Part shown: piece after piece, positions 17,655-26,261 of the stretch
Numbering within the stretch: position 1 is the first letter of the stretch
Layout of the letters: each line of letters opens with the position of its first letter
Assembly (NCBI GenBank): GCA_003167155.1
Contig: PMTY01000051.1
Span: forward strand, 1 to 38,205
Source of the DNA: Candidatus Cybelea tumulisoli
Lineage (GTDB): Bacteria > Vulcanimicrobiota > Vulcanimicrobiia > Vulcanimicrobiales > Vulcanimicrobiaceae
Length of the DNA: 38,205 bases
Reading direction: 5' to 3'
The notes under the pieces: generated by a model
Told to the model about the DNA's origin: nothing
Seen by the model: only the letters and a program-made list of their open reading frames with translations
Databases searched by the model: none
Made by a program: the position numbers and the translations under genes

Positions 17655-18843
17655 ATCTTTTCGCCGATTTCATAAGGCTTTTTGGAATCGGCGTTTGATT
17701 TTTCGGAACTGCATCCGATTCTTTGACGACCATTTGACGACCAATCTCGACGGTCCCGAAAACGCGATCCATCGTTTCGGCTGCCTGTCGGCGTGCTCCC
17801 TCGAACATGTGACCGTAACGGTCGAGCACCATGCGTGTGTCGACGTGGCCGTTGCGTCGCGCGACCAAAATGGGGTCAGCACCCTCCTCAATGAGGAAGG
17901 AGTTGGAGGAATGGCGCAGCGAGTGAAAGTCCACGTCGGGTAATTCGGCGCGGCGCAGCAGCGGCTTGAAGGTGCGGCGGATGAAGTTACTCTTGCGCAG
18001 CGGATTGCCTTGGCTGTCCGTGAAGACGAGCGGGCCATTGTAACCGTCGGCACGGCGGGTGCTATGCCAAGCTCTCAGCGCGCGCAGAGTCAGTTCGGGA
18101 AGTTCCAACGTGCGCCGGGAAGCTTTAGTCTTGAGCGGTCCGAGCGTAAGCCTACCGGCGACATCCTCCGTTAGTTGTCGCACAATGGCGACGGTGCGCT
18201 TTTCGAGATCGACGCAGTCCCAAAGCAATCCAAAGAGTTCGCCTTCGCGCATCCCGAGCGTCGCAGCCATGATAACGAGCACCTGGGTTTGCCCCTCGGC
18301 GATTTCCATTAGCCGCTTTGCCCCGTGGCGATCGAGGACGACCTTCTCCTTCGGCTCGTAGCGTGGTGCGGACACAAGCGAACAAGGATTGAAGATGATC
18401 TTGCGTTCCCGGAACAGCGCGTTCAGCGCGGCATTAAGGGTCGCGTGTGCTTGCTTGCGGGTGGCGGTGCCTACCTCGAGCTCCTTCAGCTTCCGGAGCA
18501 GGACCTTGACATCATCGACATCCAGGTCGGCAACGCGACGCGCGCCGATGTGCGGGACGATGTGGCGGTCGACGGCGTGCCTTCGCAAGCGATAGGTGTT
18601 GGCTCGCCAGTCTCCGTCTGCTAGCCATTGTTCGAGGTATTCTTTTAGCGTGAGGTCGAGATCCATGGGGAGTGCATGGCGAGCCGCATAGCGGCGCATC
18701 TGCTCGGTAACGTCCTGGCGCGTCTCACCGTAAAAGCTCTTGCGCGCGAGGTTGCCGGCACGCGCCCCGGTGCGCAGCTTCCCTTCCCATCGGCCGTCCT
18801 TCCGCCTATGGAGTGTCCCTTCGCCACGTGCTCGACGAGCCAT
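17590..18843 (-). CDS. Tyrosine recombinase (integrase) inserted at tRNA-Ala
   Basis: 417 residues, full length. N-terminal Arg/Lys-rich arm-binding region (GEGTLHRRKDGRWEGKL), core-binding SAM-like domain (LTLKEYLEQWLADGDWRANTY), and catalytic domain with the complete set: Arg in LGMREGELFGLLW, Lys in LKTKASRRTLEL, His-x2-Arg in FHSLRHSSNS, His in RRNGHVDTR, and Tyr in VLDRYGHMF. The last 21 codons are antisense to the tRNA, giving the tail WGLEPQTPYMRSKCSTS. It would catalyse insertion and excision of an element at the tRNA 3' end. Three bases separate it from the excisionase-like gene upstream. Confidence 0.93.
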   Translation of the reverse strand: MARRARGEGTLHRRKDGRWEGKLRTGARAGNLARKSFYGETRQDVTEQMRRYAARHALPMDLDLTLKEYLEQWLADGDWRANTYRLRRHAVDRHIVPHIGARRVADLDVDDVKVLLRKLKELEVGTATRKQAHATLNAALNALFRERKIIFNPCSLVSAPRYEPKEKVVLDRHGAKRLMEIAEGQTQVLVIMAATLGMREGELFGLLWDCVDLEKRTVAIVRQLTEDVAGRLTLGPLKTKASRRTLELPELTLRALRAWHSTRRADGYNGPLVFTDSQGNPLRKSNFIRRTFKPLLRRAELPDVDFHSLRHSSNSFLIEEGADPILVARRNGHVDTRMVLDRYGHMFEGARRQAAETMDRVFGTVEIGRQMVVKESDAVPKNQTPIPKSLMKSAKRLVEMWGLEPQTPYMRSKCSTS

Positions 18844-18846
18844 GAC

Positions 18847-19059
18847 CTAGCGGCGCTTTCTGTAACGCATATCAACGTGACGCTGAATGCAGTCACGGAC
18901 AGCGGCCGGACGAAAGCGGCGCGAGCCACCGAGCTTCACCGATTCTAAGAGGCCCTTGCCGATCAGCTCGTATAGTTTAGATTTTTTGCAGCATAGGGCG
19001 GCACATACTTCTTGGGTGTCCATCAGCGGTTCAACTTCATGATGGCGTTTGGACTCCAT
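18847..19059 (-). CDS. Excisionase-like helix-turn-helix protein
   Basis: 70 residues. MerR/HTH_17-type winged helix: LMDTQEVCAALCCKKSKLYE (first helices), then ELIGKGLLESVKLGGSRRFR, the recognition helix and wing seen in excisionase-family DNA-binding domains. A second possible start is the internal Met13 (19023), which would match the typical short family N-terminus. Its place right in front of the integrase and on the same strand supports a role in directing excision or controlling integrase expression. Confidence 0.8.
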   Translation of the reverse strand: MESKRHHEVEPLMDTQEVCAALCCKKSKLYELIGKGLLESVKLGGSRRFRPAAVRDCIQRHVDMRYRKRR

Positions 19060-19138
19060 GCTTAAGAAACCCTATGGGTAGTGTCATTGAATTGATGCTA
19101 GTCAGAGCCGCAAAGCACGGATCGCCCCGAGTGCCGAT

Positions 19139-19166
19139 TTTCACCCGCATTAATATGCGGGTGAAA
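19139..19166. promoter_or_regulatory. Perfect 12-base inverted repeat upstream of the excisionase/integrase pair
   Basis: TTTCACCCGCAT and ATGCGGGTGAAA flank a TAAT loop, 80 bases upstream of the excisionase-like start. No T-run is present, so an operator for the element's own regulator or a recombination-protein site is more likely than a terminator. The rest of 19060-19293 shows no convincing gene. Confidence 0.45.
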
Positions 19167-19293
19167 GTGCTGCTTATCTCTGCACCACAATTATCGCTTG
19201 CCGCCAAGAAACAGTCAAGGCTTGCAGCACCTGTGTAGGAGCGCCTGCAATCCGAACTCAACGTTGTGTGGAGGTCATCGAGTTGTGTATGGC

Positions 19294-19485
19294 TCACGTT
19301 GCCACTTCGACGAGACCGCTCGACCCAAGAGTAATCGTGCTGCCGTCCTCAAGCCACAGACGGACCGCATCGTCCTCAGTAGACCCTACGTCTACGATTA
19401 CGTGGAAACCCGCGAGCCGCCGGACCAGCATGCCGCGTTCAATCTCCGTCGCGCGCGCAAAGGTTATGCCGTAGATTTCGATCAT
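19294..19485 (-). CDS. Small protein of unknown function
   Basis: 63 residues from the ATG at 19485, which has a good AGAGGA ribosome-binding site 7 bases upstream; the longer open frame continues into the inverted repeat and is not used. The product (MIEIYGITFARATEIERGML ... DGSTITLGSSGLVEVAT) is predicted to be mostly beta strand with a short amphipathic helix, acidic, with no membrane segment. No family recognised. It lies within the accessory region between the excisionase operator and a large inverted repeat. Confidence 0.4.
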   Translation of the reverse strand: MIEIYGITFARATEIERGMLVRRLAGFHVIVDVGSTEDDAVRLWLEDGSTITLGSSGLVEVAT

Positions 19486-19539
19486 CGCTTTCCTCTCACT
19501 GCCTCGACGCTGGCGCTGCCGCACGGAGGAGTAACAGCG

Positions 19540-19617
19540 CGCGTAGGGACCCACGCGCAAGGCCGAAGCGGAGCGCAGCCGCGTCAGCCGGTTGCCTTGC
19601 GCGTGGGTCCCTACGCG
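19540..19617. repeat. 24-base perfect inverted repeat (large hairpin)
   Basis: Arms 19540-19563 (starting CGCGTAGGGACCCACGCGCA) and 19594-19617 are exact reverse complements, separated by 30 bases that themselves contain GCGG...CCGC. The stem is far longer than a usual terminator and has no T-run. It could be a miniature mobile repeat, a folded single-strand recombination site, or a structured RNA. Confidence 0.7.
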
Positions 19618-19739
19618 TGGTAGCCTGGCCGGTGGCAGCCCCCGTATCGAGGCCGCGGATGGAGTACGAGCGCTTTTCGCAGTCTGTTAGACAGCTGCTA
19701 GATTCCGAGCATCAAGCCCGAGAAAAATCCACCCGAATA

Positions 19740-19905
19740 ATTAAAATTCTGCCGACGCCAACGGGAATCGAAAGCGATACCGTAGAGCAACCCGCGACAA
19801 CTGACGACGACTGAAATCGACGCTTCTAAGGATGATGCCGATATTCGCGTTGTCAGCGGTTGTCTTCGGTAGCCGGCGGTATGTGGGCCAATTGTGGGGC
19901 CACTA
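19740..19905 (+). pseudogene. Recombinase-tail / attachment-like fragment A
   Basis: In one frame (19617-19814) the end reads TPTGIESDTVEQPATTDDD, where TGIES is encoded by ACGGGAATCGAA (19761-19772). The same core closes the truncated recombinase at 24862 and recurs on the minus strand at 29290. About 110 bases further, 19881-19901 reads MWANCGA, matching the WAKCGP segment of the 24-kb recombinase. No catalytic domain lies between, so these are isolated tail and attachment-like pieces rather than a gene. The rest of 19906-20031 shows nothing I can identify. Confidence 0.45.
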
Positions 19906-20031
19906 CATCAGAACCTCAGTAGTCGGCCCGGTTCGGCTCCAAAGATAGCGCCCCAGCCTCAGGAGCGCGAGGCTGGAGTTGCCGATCGACAACTCCACTT
20001 AGAAAGCTCGTCGCTTGGTGAGATCGCTGGG

Positions 20032-20073
20032 AAAAACGCACGGGCCCGCATGAGTGAGCCCGTGTGGCGTTTT
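20032..20073 (-). terminator. Rho-independent terminator for the lipoprotein gene at 20111-21142
   Basis: On the minus strand a stem of ACGGGC/GCCCGT, extended by AAAACGC/GCGTTTT across a short bulge, is followed by a run of T. It lies 38 bases after the stop codon. Because the outer arms are A/T runs on both sides it may work in both directions. Confidence 0.75.
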
Positions 20074-20110
20074 CGAGCCTCGGTCGAACCGCTTCGCCGA
20101 TCTATTTCGT

Positions 20111-21142
20111 TCAGCGGGGCATCGCGCTGATTGCCGCCCCGACCGGCTCGGCGCCGATGTACTCTTTAGTCGGATTTCCTCCGCTCGGATAGCCCCAGCG
20201 AGCGACCACGCTGTGGTCGTAGCCGCACCAGTCGTAGTCACCGCCCGCGACAGATTTTCCACCAGGCGCGATCACGGCCTGGACCAGATCGCAGACTTGG
20301 CCACCATTATCGGTCAAGTACATTGTTTGCGGACCGAGCACGCCCTGGGCCGAGACCGGGTAGCTGCAAGCCCCCCCATAGCCGGAGCCGGAGCCGTATC
20401 GGTTGCAGTTCAGATCGAAGATGACCCAATTTGCATGCGTTTTGTCCCATAAAACGGTGCCGGGGGAATAAACACTCCCACCGGACAAGTTGATCGTTTT
20501 ACATTTCTTGTTCCCGCAGGACGATAGCAGAACGTGCCCATTAAAATCGCTTCCGTCTTCCCAGAGGACGCCACGTGGATTGTAACCCACGGAGTCGTAG
20601 TTGTCCTCGACCGGGTTCTGCACAACCTTTGGCGGTGACGAGGGACTTGAAAAGATCAAAACGTGGCCGGCGGAACAGTCGGAGCCGCAGTAGCTAATGT
20701 TGTCGGTCACAGCAAGATCGCCGTTGGTGGGATTGACGGCGCATGCTGCCGGAGAACCGTAGGGATCGGTGTAGCTGTTGAGCAGACTTCCCGTGCGAGA
20801 ATACTCGCCGATCGTGCCGTTGAGTGCTTGACTGACAATGTAGACGTGGCCTGACCTATCCGAGCACTCAGAACCCAGGTCATGGAACCCCGTGAGCGTT
20901 CCCTCTAGTTTGAGGCCCGGCCACGCGAAAATGTCGACGTCCCCGGTGGCGTGATCGGATATGAACAAGAGATACCGATTAGATCCGGCATCTGGGGAAA
21001 CCCACGATTTGTGATGATCGGCGTGCATCGTACCCAGCGACGTAGCGCCCGAGTCCGGGCCGAATTCAAACGACTTCGCCCCGCCGCTATTGCAACCGGC
21101 GAGCAGTGCGGCGACCGCCAATACTGACACCGTTATTCTCAT
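20111..21142 (-). CDS. Predicted beta-propeller lipoprotein, divergent paralogue 1
   Basis: 343 residues. Canonical lipobox LLAGC (Cys17) and a strong AAAGGAG ribosome-binding site. The mature part shares a repeated-blade layout with the divergent neighbour at 21527: DIFAWPGLKLEGTLTGFHD, CAVNPTNGDLAV, and WGYPSGGNPTKEYI occur in both. Paired Cys (CGSDCS, SSCGNKKCK) suggest disulfides outside the cytoplasm. No catalytic motif; ligand and role unknown. The two genes and their leaders look like an inverted duplication. Confidence 0.75.
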   Translation of the reverse strand: MRITVSVLAVAALLAGCNSGGAKSFEFGPDSGATSLGTMHADHHKSWVSPDAGSNRYLLFISDHATGDVDIFAWPGLKLEGTLTGFHDLGSECSDRSGHVYIVSQALNGTIGEYSRTGSLLNSYTDPYGSPAACAVNPTNGDLAVTDNISYCGSDCSAGHVLIFSSPSSPPKVVQNPVEDNYDSVGYNPRGVLWEDGSDFNGHVLLSSCGNKKCKTINLSGGSVYSPGTVLWDKTHANWVIFDLNCNRYGSGSGYGGACSYPVSAQGVLGPQTMYLTDNGGQVCDLVQAVIAPGGKSVAGGDYDWCGYDHSVVARWGYPSGGNPTKEYIGAEPVGAAISAMPR

Positions 21143-21249
21143 TAGAGACGCTCCTTTGTTTACTCACAGCAGTGCGAAAACGATCCAGAGCCGGCGCATC
21201 AAATGGACCCCCGCGCGCTCAATAATACACTGCTTTATGCCCAGCAAGC

Positions 21250-21477
21250 ATCGGCAAATTACTTAGCGGGTTACAACCGAGCCGTTTTTTGCTGCGTCTC
21301 CATTCGATCGGCTAGAAGTTGCCAACTTGAGCAGATGCCGAGCCTTGGAGCGCTCTGAGCGTTGCTGGGCCACGCCCGGCAGCCCGAAGCTCGGACCTGG
21401 ATGCCCCTCCGCCCCTCGATCTGAACGGGGGCAGCAGGGTCTGGCCACTCAGCCGGGCCATTAGGTAATTTGCCGAT
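21250..21477. promoter_or_regulatory. Divergent control region of the two paralogous lipoproteins
   Basis: GTAATTTGCCGAT occurs once on each strand (21465-21477 plus; 21250-21262 minus), each reading toward its own lipoprotein gene, and both leaders end with CAAAGGAGC before ATGAGAAT. The shared element is probably part of a duplicated promoter or operator. The bases between the two copies show no gene. Confidence 0.45.
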
Positions 21478-21526
21478 TCTCGTGCGCGCCCGTTGAAGTA
21501 CCATCGAGGCAAAGGAGCATCGTTTA

Positions 21527-22585
21527 ATGAGAATCCCTTCCTTCCGCAGGGAGGTCTGCGCCGTGTTAGCCGCCGCGCTGCTCGCCAGTTGCGCGAACGG
21601 AGCATCATCGGGCGCATTAGTGCCGGCAACCGGCGGGGTAACGCTTTCAAATTCGCCAGCCGCCCGTGCTACTCACACGGTGCTGTTCGTAGTCATGAAC
21701 GGACAAGCCGGGATCGGCTTTTACGGCGTCGATATCTTTTCGTGGCCCGCATTGAAGCTCGTCGGAACGCTATCGGGTTTCAACGACGCCTTGGGCGGCG
21801 CGTGCTCCGACGCCAAAGGGAACGTTTATGTCATCGTTAGCGGCTATACCGCCAGCCAGCCGCCCGTGATCGAAGAGTACTCACAGCAAGGGAAGCTGCT
21901 CAATACCTACACCGACTCCGACGGAATTCCCAGCAGCTGTGCGGTCAATCCGACCAACGGCGATCTTGCCGTAGCCAACTTTCTCGGCGACGGCTCTTGC
22001 GGCTATTCATGCTACTACCCCGGAAATCTCGTAATCTATTCAAGTTCATCGTCGACGCCGAAGGTGCTAACGAACTCCACCGAGCAAAATTATCAATATC
22101 CCGCCTACGACCCGAACGGGCACCTTTGGGAAACGGGCGTCGACATTTACAGGACAGCGCAGCTCTATTCGTGTCGAAAGGCGCATTGCAAAGCGATCGC
22201 CTTCTCCGGCGGAACGATCCATTTTCCCGCCGGCCTCCAGTGGGCGAAGACGTTCAAAACATGGATTATCTTCGATTCGGCGTGCAACCGCCCCAATCAT
22301 AACAACGGCGCTTGCAGTTATTTAGTTTCGAACCAGGGCGCGCTTACCTCGAAGACCACGTACAGCACCTATAAAGGCGGTGCGACGTGCAATATCGGCG
22401 AAGCGGTGCTCACGCCCAACGAAGAACAGGTCGTCAGCGGCGATGCCGAGGTGGGATGTGGCTACACTTCGTCAACGGTCGATGTCTGGGGCTATCCGGC
22501 AGGGGGCGATCCCATCAAGGACTACATATTCCAGGGGAGTATGTATGCCACCCCGACCGGTATAGCGTTCAGTACGAAGGAATGA
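21527..22585 (+). CDS. Predicted beta-propeller lipoprotein, divergent paralogue 2
   Basis: 352 residues, lipobox LLASC (Cys22), AAAGGAG ribosome-binding site. Same family as the gene at 20111-21142: DIFSWPALKLVGTLSGFND, CAVNPTNGDLAV, WGYPAGGDPIKDYI, with conserved Cys pairs (CGYSCYY, SCRKAHCK). Predicted all-beta propeller-like repeats; role unknown. Probably surface- or periplasm-exposed. It ends 51 bases before the convergent LuxR-type gene, without a clear terminator between them. Confidence 0.75.
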   Translation: MRIPSFRREVCAVLAAALLASCANGASSGALVPATGGVTLSNSPAARATHTVLFVVMNGQAGIGFYGVDIFSWPALKLVGTLSGFNDALGGACSDAKGNVYVIVSGYTASQPPVIEEYSQQGKLLNTYTDSDGIPSSCAVNPTNGDLAVANFLGDGSCGYSCYYPGNLVIYSSSSSTPKVLTNSTEQNYQYPAYDPNGHLWETGVDIYRTAQLYSCRKAHCKAIAFSGGTIHFPAGLQWAKTFKTWIIFDSACNRPNHNNGACSYLVSNQGALTSKTTYSTYKGGATCNIGEAVLTPNEEQVVSGDAEVGCGYTSSTVDVWGYPAGGDPIKDYIFQGSMYATPTGIAFSTKE

Positions 22586-22636
22586 AACTCGCTTATCACG
22601 TGGCGTAACGCGAGGCACGCGTCACTCGGCAGCGGT

Positions 22637-23983
22637 TTAAGGCAGATTTGGGGCTTGACTCAGAGAAGGTGCTGTGGCGCTTCGGAGCTGCCATCGCGAG
22701 CGAATTCCGAGTTTGCCAAATATCGCCCGGCAGTGGCACTGTACGGTGCGTTCGCTCAATCCAAGGGCCAGTGCGATTGCTCGGTCGGTCGTGCCGCGCG
22801 CGGCAAATTCCGCAATCTCGCGCTCGCGAGCGGTAAGATCGATGGCCATGCGCCGCGGAAGCGGGCCGCCCATCCACTTCAATCGCATTGCTTCGCCCGA
22901 ACTTCCGCAATGACGGCGAAGACTGTGCGCCGCGTCGTATAGGCCCGCCGCCTCCAGCGCAGCTGCTTCCAAGAGGGGACGGCCGACCCCGGCAAGGTCG
23001 CGCACGGCTTGCGTGGCGAGCTTTCGCGCACGTTGCGTCAATTGATGGCGCGACGCAACGAAGCTATCGAACAGCGCGCAGTATGCCCGCAACGGGAGCG
23101 AGTCCCCCGCACAGTGCTGATCCATCAACGCCTTCACGCGCAGCACTTGATCGGCGGAACCCAGCCGTGCCACCCTGATGGCGAGATTCAGGCTCGAGTC
23201 GAGCGACAATGAGGCGTCGACGGCGCGATCGAGCAGCGCATCGTGCTCGGTACGGCGATCCGACTGCTCGTAAAGCAGACAAAACGCTTCCGCGGCTTGT
23301 CCCAGAACCTGATGCTGGCCGGGACGTGCAAATGCCAGCTCCAGTAATGCGGGATCGGAGCTAAGATGCACCAATTTCTTGTCGCCGAGCATGACTCCAA
23401 CGGAGATTCCGGTCACCGAAGCCGTCAACAAGTAATCAGACTTTGGATGACCCGCGTGCAACGCATGAAACTGATGAAGTACGTCGGCGGCATGCCTGAG
23501 CTGTCCAGCAACGAGGAGTCCGTCAGCTAGGTTTGCCAGGCAGAGAAGTTGGTCCAAAACGTCGCCCTGAATCTCGAGGCCTTCCCTAAGGAGCTGGACG
23601 GCGTACTCGATCTTGCCGTCCTGCGCGAGAGCGCAGCCGTAATTTTGCAAGACTACTTGGCAAAGCCGCGATTCGCCGTGACTGCGCGCCGCCTTCAAGG
23701 CGCGTTCGAACGCCGCAAAGCTCTCGCGAATGAGGCGCGCCTTATAATAGGTGAGGGCGCAGGCATGAAAGTAGAGTGCGGCCATCTCGTCGTCGGCGTC
23801 CGTTTCACACTGGAGGCCGGCAAGGAGTCTGCGCGCTTCGGTGTGACTGTTCCCGAGCGCCAACTCAAGCGCAACCGCAATCCGGCCGCGAAGGTACGCG
23901 CGATCGCCATTAGCCGGCGGTTTTCCCGTACGAATGCGCGGCTCACGAGGAATTATGGTTCTCGAAGCGCTCTTGGCCGTCAA
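22637..23983 (-). CDS. LuxR-type transcriptional regulator with helical (TPR-like) sensor region
   Basis: 448 residues. The C-terminus is a LuxR/GerE helix-turn-helix: LTAREREIAEFAARGTTDRA followed by LGLSERTVQCHCRAIFGKLG. The first 370 residues are helical repeats rich in Ala/Leu (AALYFHACALTYYKARLIRE, LCQVVLQNYGCALAQDGKIE), resembling TPR arrays of MalT/LuxR-type regulators but without a visible nucleotide-binding domain. The start is TTG at 23983; no ATG lies near it, so the exact N-terminus is uncertain. Target genes unknown; the adjacent lipoprotein is a candidate. Confidence 0.8.
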   Translation of the reverse strand: MTAKSASRTIIPREPRIRTGKPPANGDRAYLRGRIAVALELALGNSHTEARRLLAGLQCETDADDEMAALYFHACALTYYKARLIRESFAAFERALKAARSHGESRLCQVVLQNYGCALAQDGKIEYAVQLLREGLEIQGDVLDQLLCLANLADGLLVAGQLRHAADVLHQFHALHAGHPKSDYLLTASVTGISVGVMLGDKKLVHLSSDPALLELAFARPGQHQVLGQAAEAFCLLYEQSDRRTEHDALLDRAVDASLSLDSSLNLAIRVARLGSADQVLRVKALMDQHCAGDSLPLRAYCALFDSFVASRHQLTQRARKLATQAVRDLAGVGRPLLEAAALEAAGLYDAAHSLRRHCGSSGEAMRLKWMGGPLPRRMAIDLTAREREIAEFAARGTTDRAIALALGLSERTVQCHCRAIFGKLGIRSRWQLRSATAPSLSQAPNLP

Positions 23984-24112
23984 CTTGGCATTGAGATTTC
24001 CGCTTCTCGCCCCCGCGCACCTGGGGTTTAATTAAGCGATTCGCCGATGCTCGCCAACAGTACATGGTGCACGGTTGAGTGGCACAGACCACCGTCAAAG
24101 ATTGGAGCTACC

Positions 24113-24184
24113 ATGCCGATGAAATGTCGTTTGGTCCGCTACGCTTTACCACTCTGGGCGCCGACCGCGCTCCTCGCCGGCTGC
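24113..24184 (+). pseudogene. Lipoprotein signal peptide cut off by recombinase sequence
   Basis: An ATG with GGAG in front opens MPMKCRLVRYALPLW...LLAGC, a complete lipoprotein signal (Cys24). Within 12 bases the sequence becomes that of a tyrosine recombinase in another frame; the lipoprotein frame then stops at 24244. It looks like a lipoprotein gene broken by insertion or deletion. Confidence 0.5.
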
Positions 24185-24900
24185 AGCGCCGCCCGCGGCT
24201 CGCGATCTACACCGGAATGCGCCGCGGTGAGCTGCTTGGCCTGACGTGGGATGCGATCGATTTCGACAACCGCGTGCCGCACGTACGCCAATCGCTCGAG
24301 GTGATCGGTGCCGGGAAAGATCGCGCGGTGCGCTTCAAGGCGCCAAAGACCGAGAAGAGCCGACGCGACGTCGCGCTGACTTCCGGCGCAATCGAAGTCT
24401 TGCGTTCGCAGCACGCACAGCAGTCGAAGTTACGGCTTCACCTAAGCGGCCCGTTTGGCGACGAGCGGCTCGTATTCCCTGATCCGCGGACGGGCGAGCC
24501 ATGGAAGCCCGACACGTTTTCGAACGAGTTTCTACGGGCCGTGAAGGCGTCGGGATTGCCGAAGGTGAGCTTCCACGGACTGCGTCACTCGTACGCGTCG
24601 ATCTCACTGCGGGCCGGCACGCCGTTGAAGGTCGTGTCGGAGATGCTCGGGCACACAACAACGGCGATCACCGCGGACCTCTACACACACGTGCTCGGCG
24701 ACCTCAAAGCACAGGCCGCCGATCGGCTCGACAAGATCTTCGAGCGTGCAGAAAAGGACCACGCTGTTGGTGCGGAGTCGGGCGCGTGGGCCAAATGTGG
24801 GCCAATCGCGAGAGCGTCATCGAAAAAGCTCAGTAAAATAAGGCCCGATTTGGTAGCGCTAACGGGAATCGAATCCGAATCTGGCGATGACACCGCTTAG
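24185..24900 (+). pseudogene. Tyrosine recombinase, N-terminally truncated
   Basis: Recombinase similarity begins abruptly near 24196 (RLAIYTGMRRGELLGLTWDA) and runs to the stop at 24900. The catalytic set is present: Arg in GMRRGELLGL, Lys in APKTEKSRRDVALT, His-x2-Arg in FHGLRHSYAS, His in MLGHTTT and Tyr in DLYTHVLG. The arm-binding and core-binding domains, about 150-200 residues in relatives, are missing, so integration activity is unlikely even though the open frame can be read from 24079. The tail WAKCGP...RPDLVALTGIES is shared with the fragments at 19.7 and 29.2 kb. The truncation coincides with the lipoprotein signal just upstream. Confidence 0.75.
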
Positions 24901-25093
24901 CAGGGGCTGCGGCAGTCTTATTTGTGTGCGCAGCCGCATTCGCATTCGGCGACATGACTGCTGCCAAGAGCGCCGAAAACGATATCAGCTCGGCGTTGGG
25001 GCGGGACTCTGCGACGGGACTACCGTACGTTCGAGTCTTCGTTGTTAATTCGGGAAACTCACAACTCGCTCCGGCGAGGTTGTCTCAAAGACG

Positions 25094-25456
25094 ATGTGGC
25101 GCGACCACTTGGACAATCCTCTTGCCAGGCAGGTCTTGCCGATTACTTTGGGCCTGGCGCTTCGCGTATTGTTTAGCCCCGCAAGTTTCGATGCTGTCGC
25201 TCGCAGCCCTCGCAGCGTTGCGTTTCTGGTATTGTGCCGGGATGTGCCGTACTCCAAACTGAACCAGCTCTGGGAGAGAGCCCGCGAAGCCGTGGCACTT
25301 TTCACACCAGATGAGCGGACGAATCCGATTGCCGTCGCGATACGCGAACTACGCAAGTCTGATCCACACGCTATCGTTCAATTTGTCCACGATTTTCTGG
25401 GCTCGCCCAGGCGCACTACGACCGTCTCCGTAGTTGTAGCAGGGTGTTATAGTTAA
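25094..25456 (+). CDS. Hypothetical protein upstream of the ICMT-like gene
   Basis: 120 residues (MWRDHLDNPLARQVLPITLG ... FVHDFLGSPRRTTT). Composition is protein-like, with helical stretches such as LNQLWERAREAVALFTPDER, and the stop is only 5 bases before the next gene, which suggests an operon. No family recognised and no clear ribosome-binding site. The frame stays open about 40 bases further upstream. The 24901-25093 stretch before it holds a signal-peptide-like frame (VCAAAFAFGDMTAAKSAEND) that soon runs out; it may be the remains of the lipoprotein cut at 24184. Confidence 0.35.
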   Translation: MWRDHLDNPLARQVLPITLGLALRVLFSPASFDAVARSPRSVAFLVLCRDVPYSKLNQLWERAREAVALFTPDERTNPIAVAIRELRKSDPHAIVQFVHDFLGSPRRTTTVSVVVAGCYS

Positions 25457-25461
25457 CCGAC

Positions 25462-25968
25462 ATGCCGCTAGCGCTGCGCCACTTGCTCGCCATCGCCGCA
25501 TTGCCGTTCGTTGTAGCGATGCTGGTGCCTATGTGGCTAGCTCGGGGGAACGGCGTGGCGTTGAGGCTAGGGACGACGACGCCAAAGCTCCTTCTCCAGA
25601 TTGCTGGAGCGCTGCTGTTGCTGATTGGTCTGGCCCTCTTCGCAGCCTCGCTGCAGCGGTTCGTCCGCGACGGAAGAGGCACGCTCGCACCGTGGGATCC
25701 GCCGGGCCAGCTTGTCCTGGGCGGACCCTATCGCTACGTCCGCAACCCCATGATCTCGGGCGTGATATTCCTGCTCTTCGGCGAGGGATTGATCCTCACG
25801 TCGGTGCCGCATCTCGAATGGGCCGTTACGTTTCTGGCCATAAACTGCGTGTATATCCCGCTCTTAGAAGAGCCTCAGCTTAGGCAACGCTTCGGCGATT
25901 CGTACGTTGAGTATTGCAAGCACGTTCCGCGCTTCATCCCGCGATTGCGGCCGTGGTCTAAACCTTGA
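25462..25968 (+). CDS. Isoprenylcysteine carboxyl methyltransferase / PEMT-family membrane protein
   Basis: 168 residues with four hydrophobic segments (LLAIAALPFVVAMLVPMWL, LLLQIAGALLLLIGLALFAA, MISGVIFLLFGEGLIL, WAVTFLAINCVYIPLL). The C-terminal half has the family hallmark GPYRYVRNPMISG and EEPQLRQRFGDSYVEYCKHVPRFIPR, which bind S-adenosylmethionine in the ICMT/PEMT superfamily. It would methylate a lipid or membrane substrate; bacterial members are mostly uncharacterised. The 293 bases after it hold no convincing gene. Confidence 0.85.
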   Translation: MPLALRHLLAIAALPFVVAMLVPMWLARGNGVALRLGTTTPKLLLQIAGALLLLIGLALFAASLQRFVRDGRGTLAPWDPPGQLVLGGPYRYVRNPMISGVIFLLFGEGLILTSVPHLEWAVTFLAINCVYIPLLEEPQLRQRFGDSYVEYCKHVPRFIPRLRPWSKP

Positions 25969-26261
25969 CTTCGTATGCCGTTCCGCATCGGACGTCGTGC
26001 CGGGCGCCTTTGCACACGCCGCGGCCGCCTCATCTGTCGGCAGCATCGGCGCGTTAACTGGGTGCCATCCCATCGGGAATATGTCGCGCCAGCAGTACGA
26101 GCGGGTCGTTGCCTCGCTGCGAGCGACGATGGGCGCAGTCGAACTGTGAGACAAGCATCCCACGCGGACGCCGGCGCAGCTTTCGTGGCACTCTAGCTTC
26201 GCGCGAGGGTGATGTCGCCGATCCAATGAATGTCCTCAGGCGCTAGAGGAGGACCGTTGGC

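Noticed and set aside
19037-19297. 86-residue minus-strand frame over the palindrome upstream of the excisionase-like gene
   Set aside because: It spans the inverted repeat and the excisionase start, with no family features.
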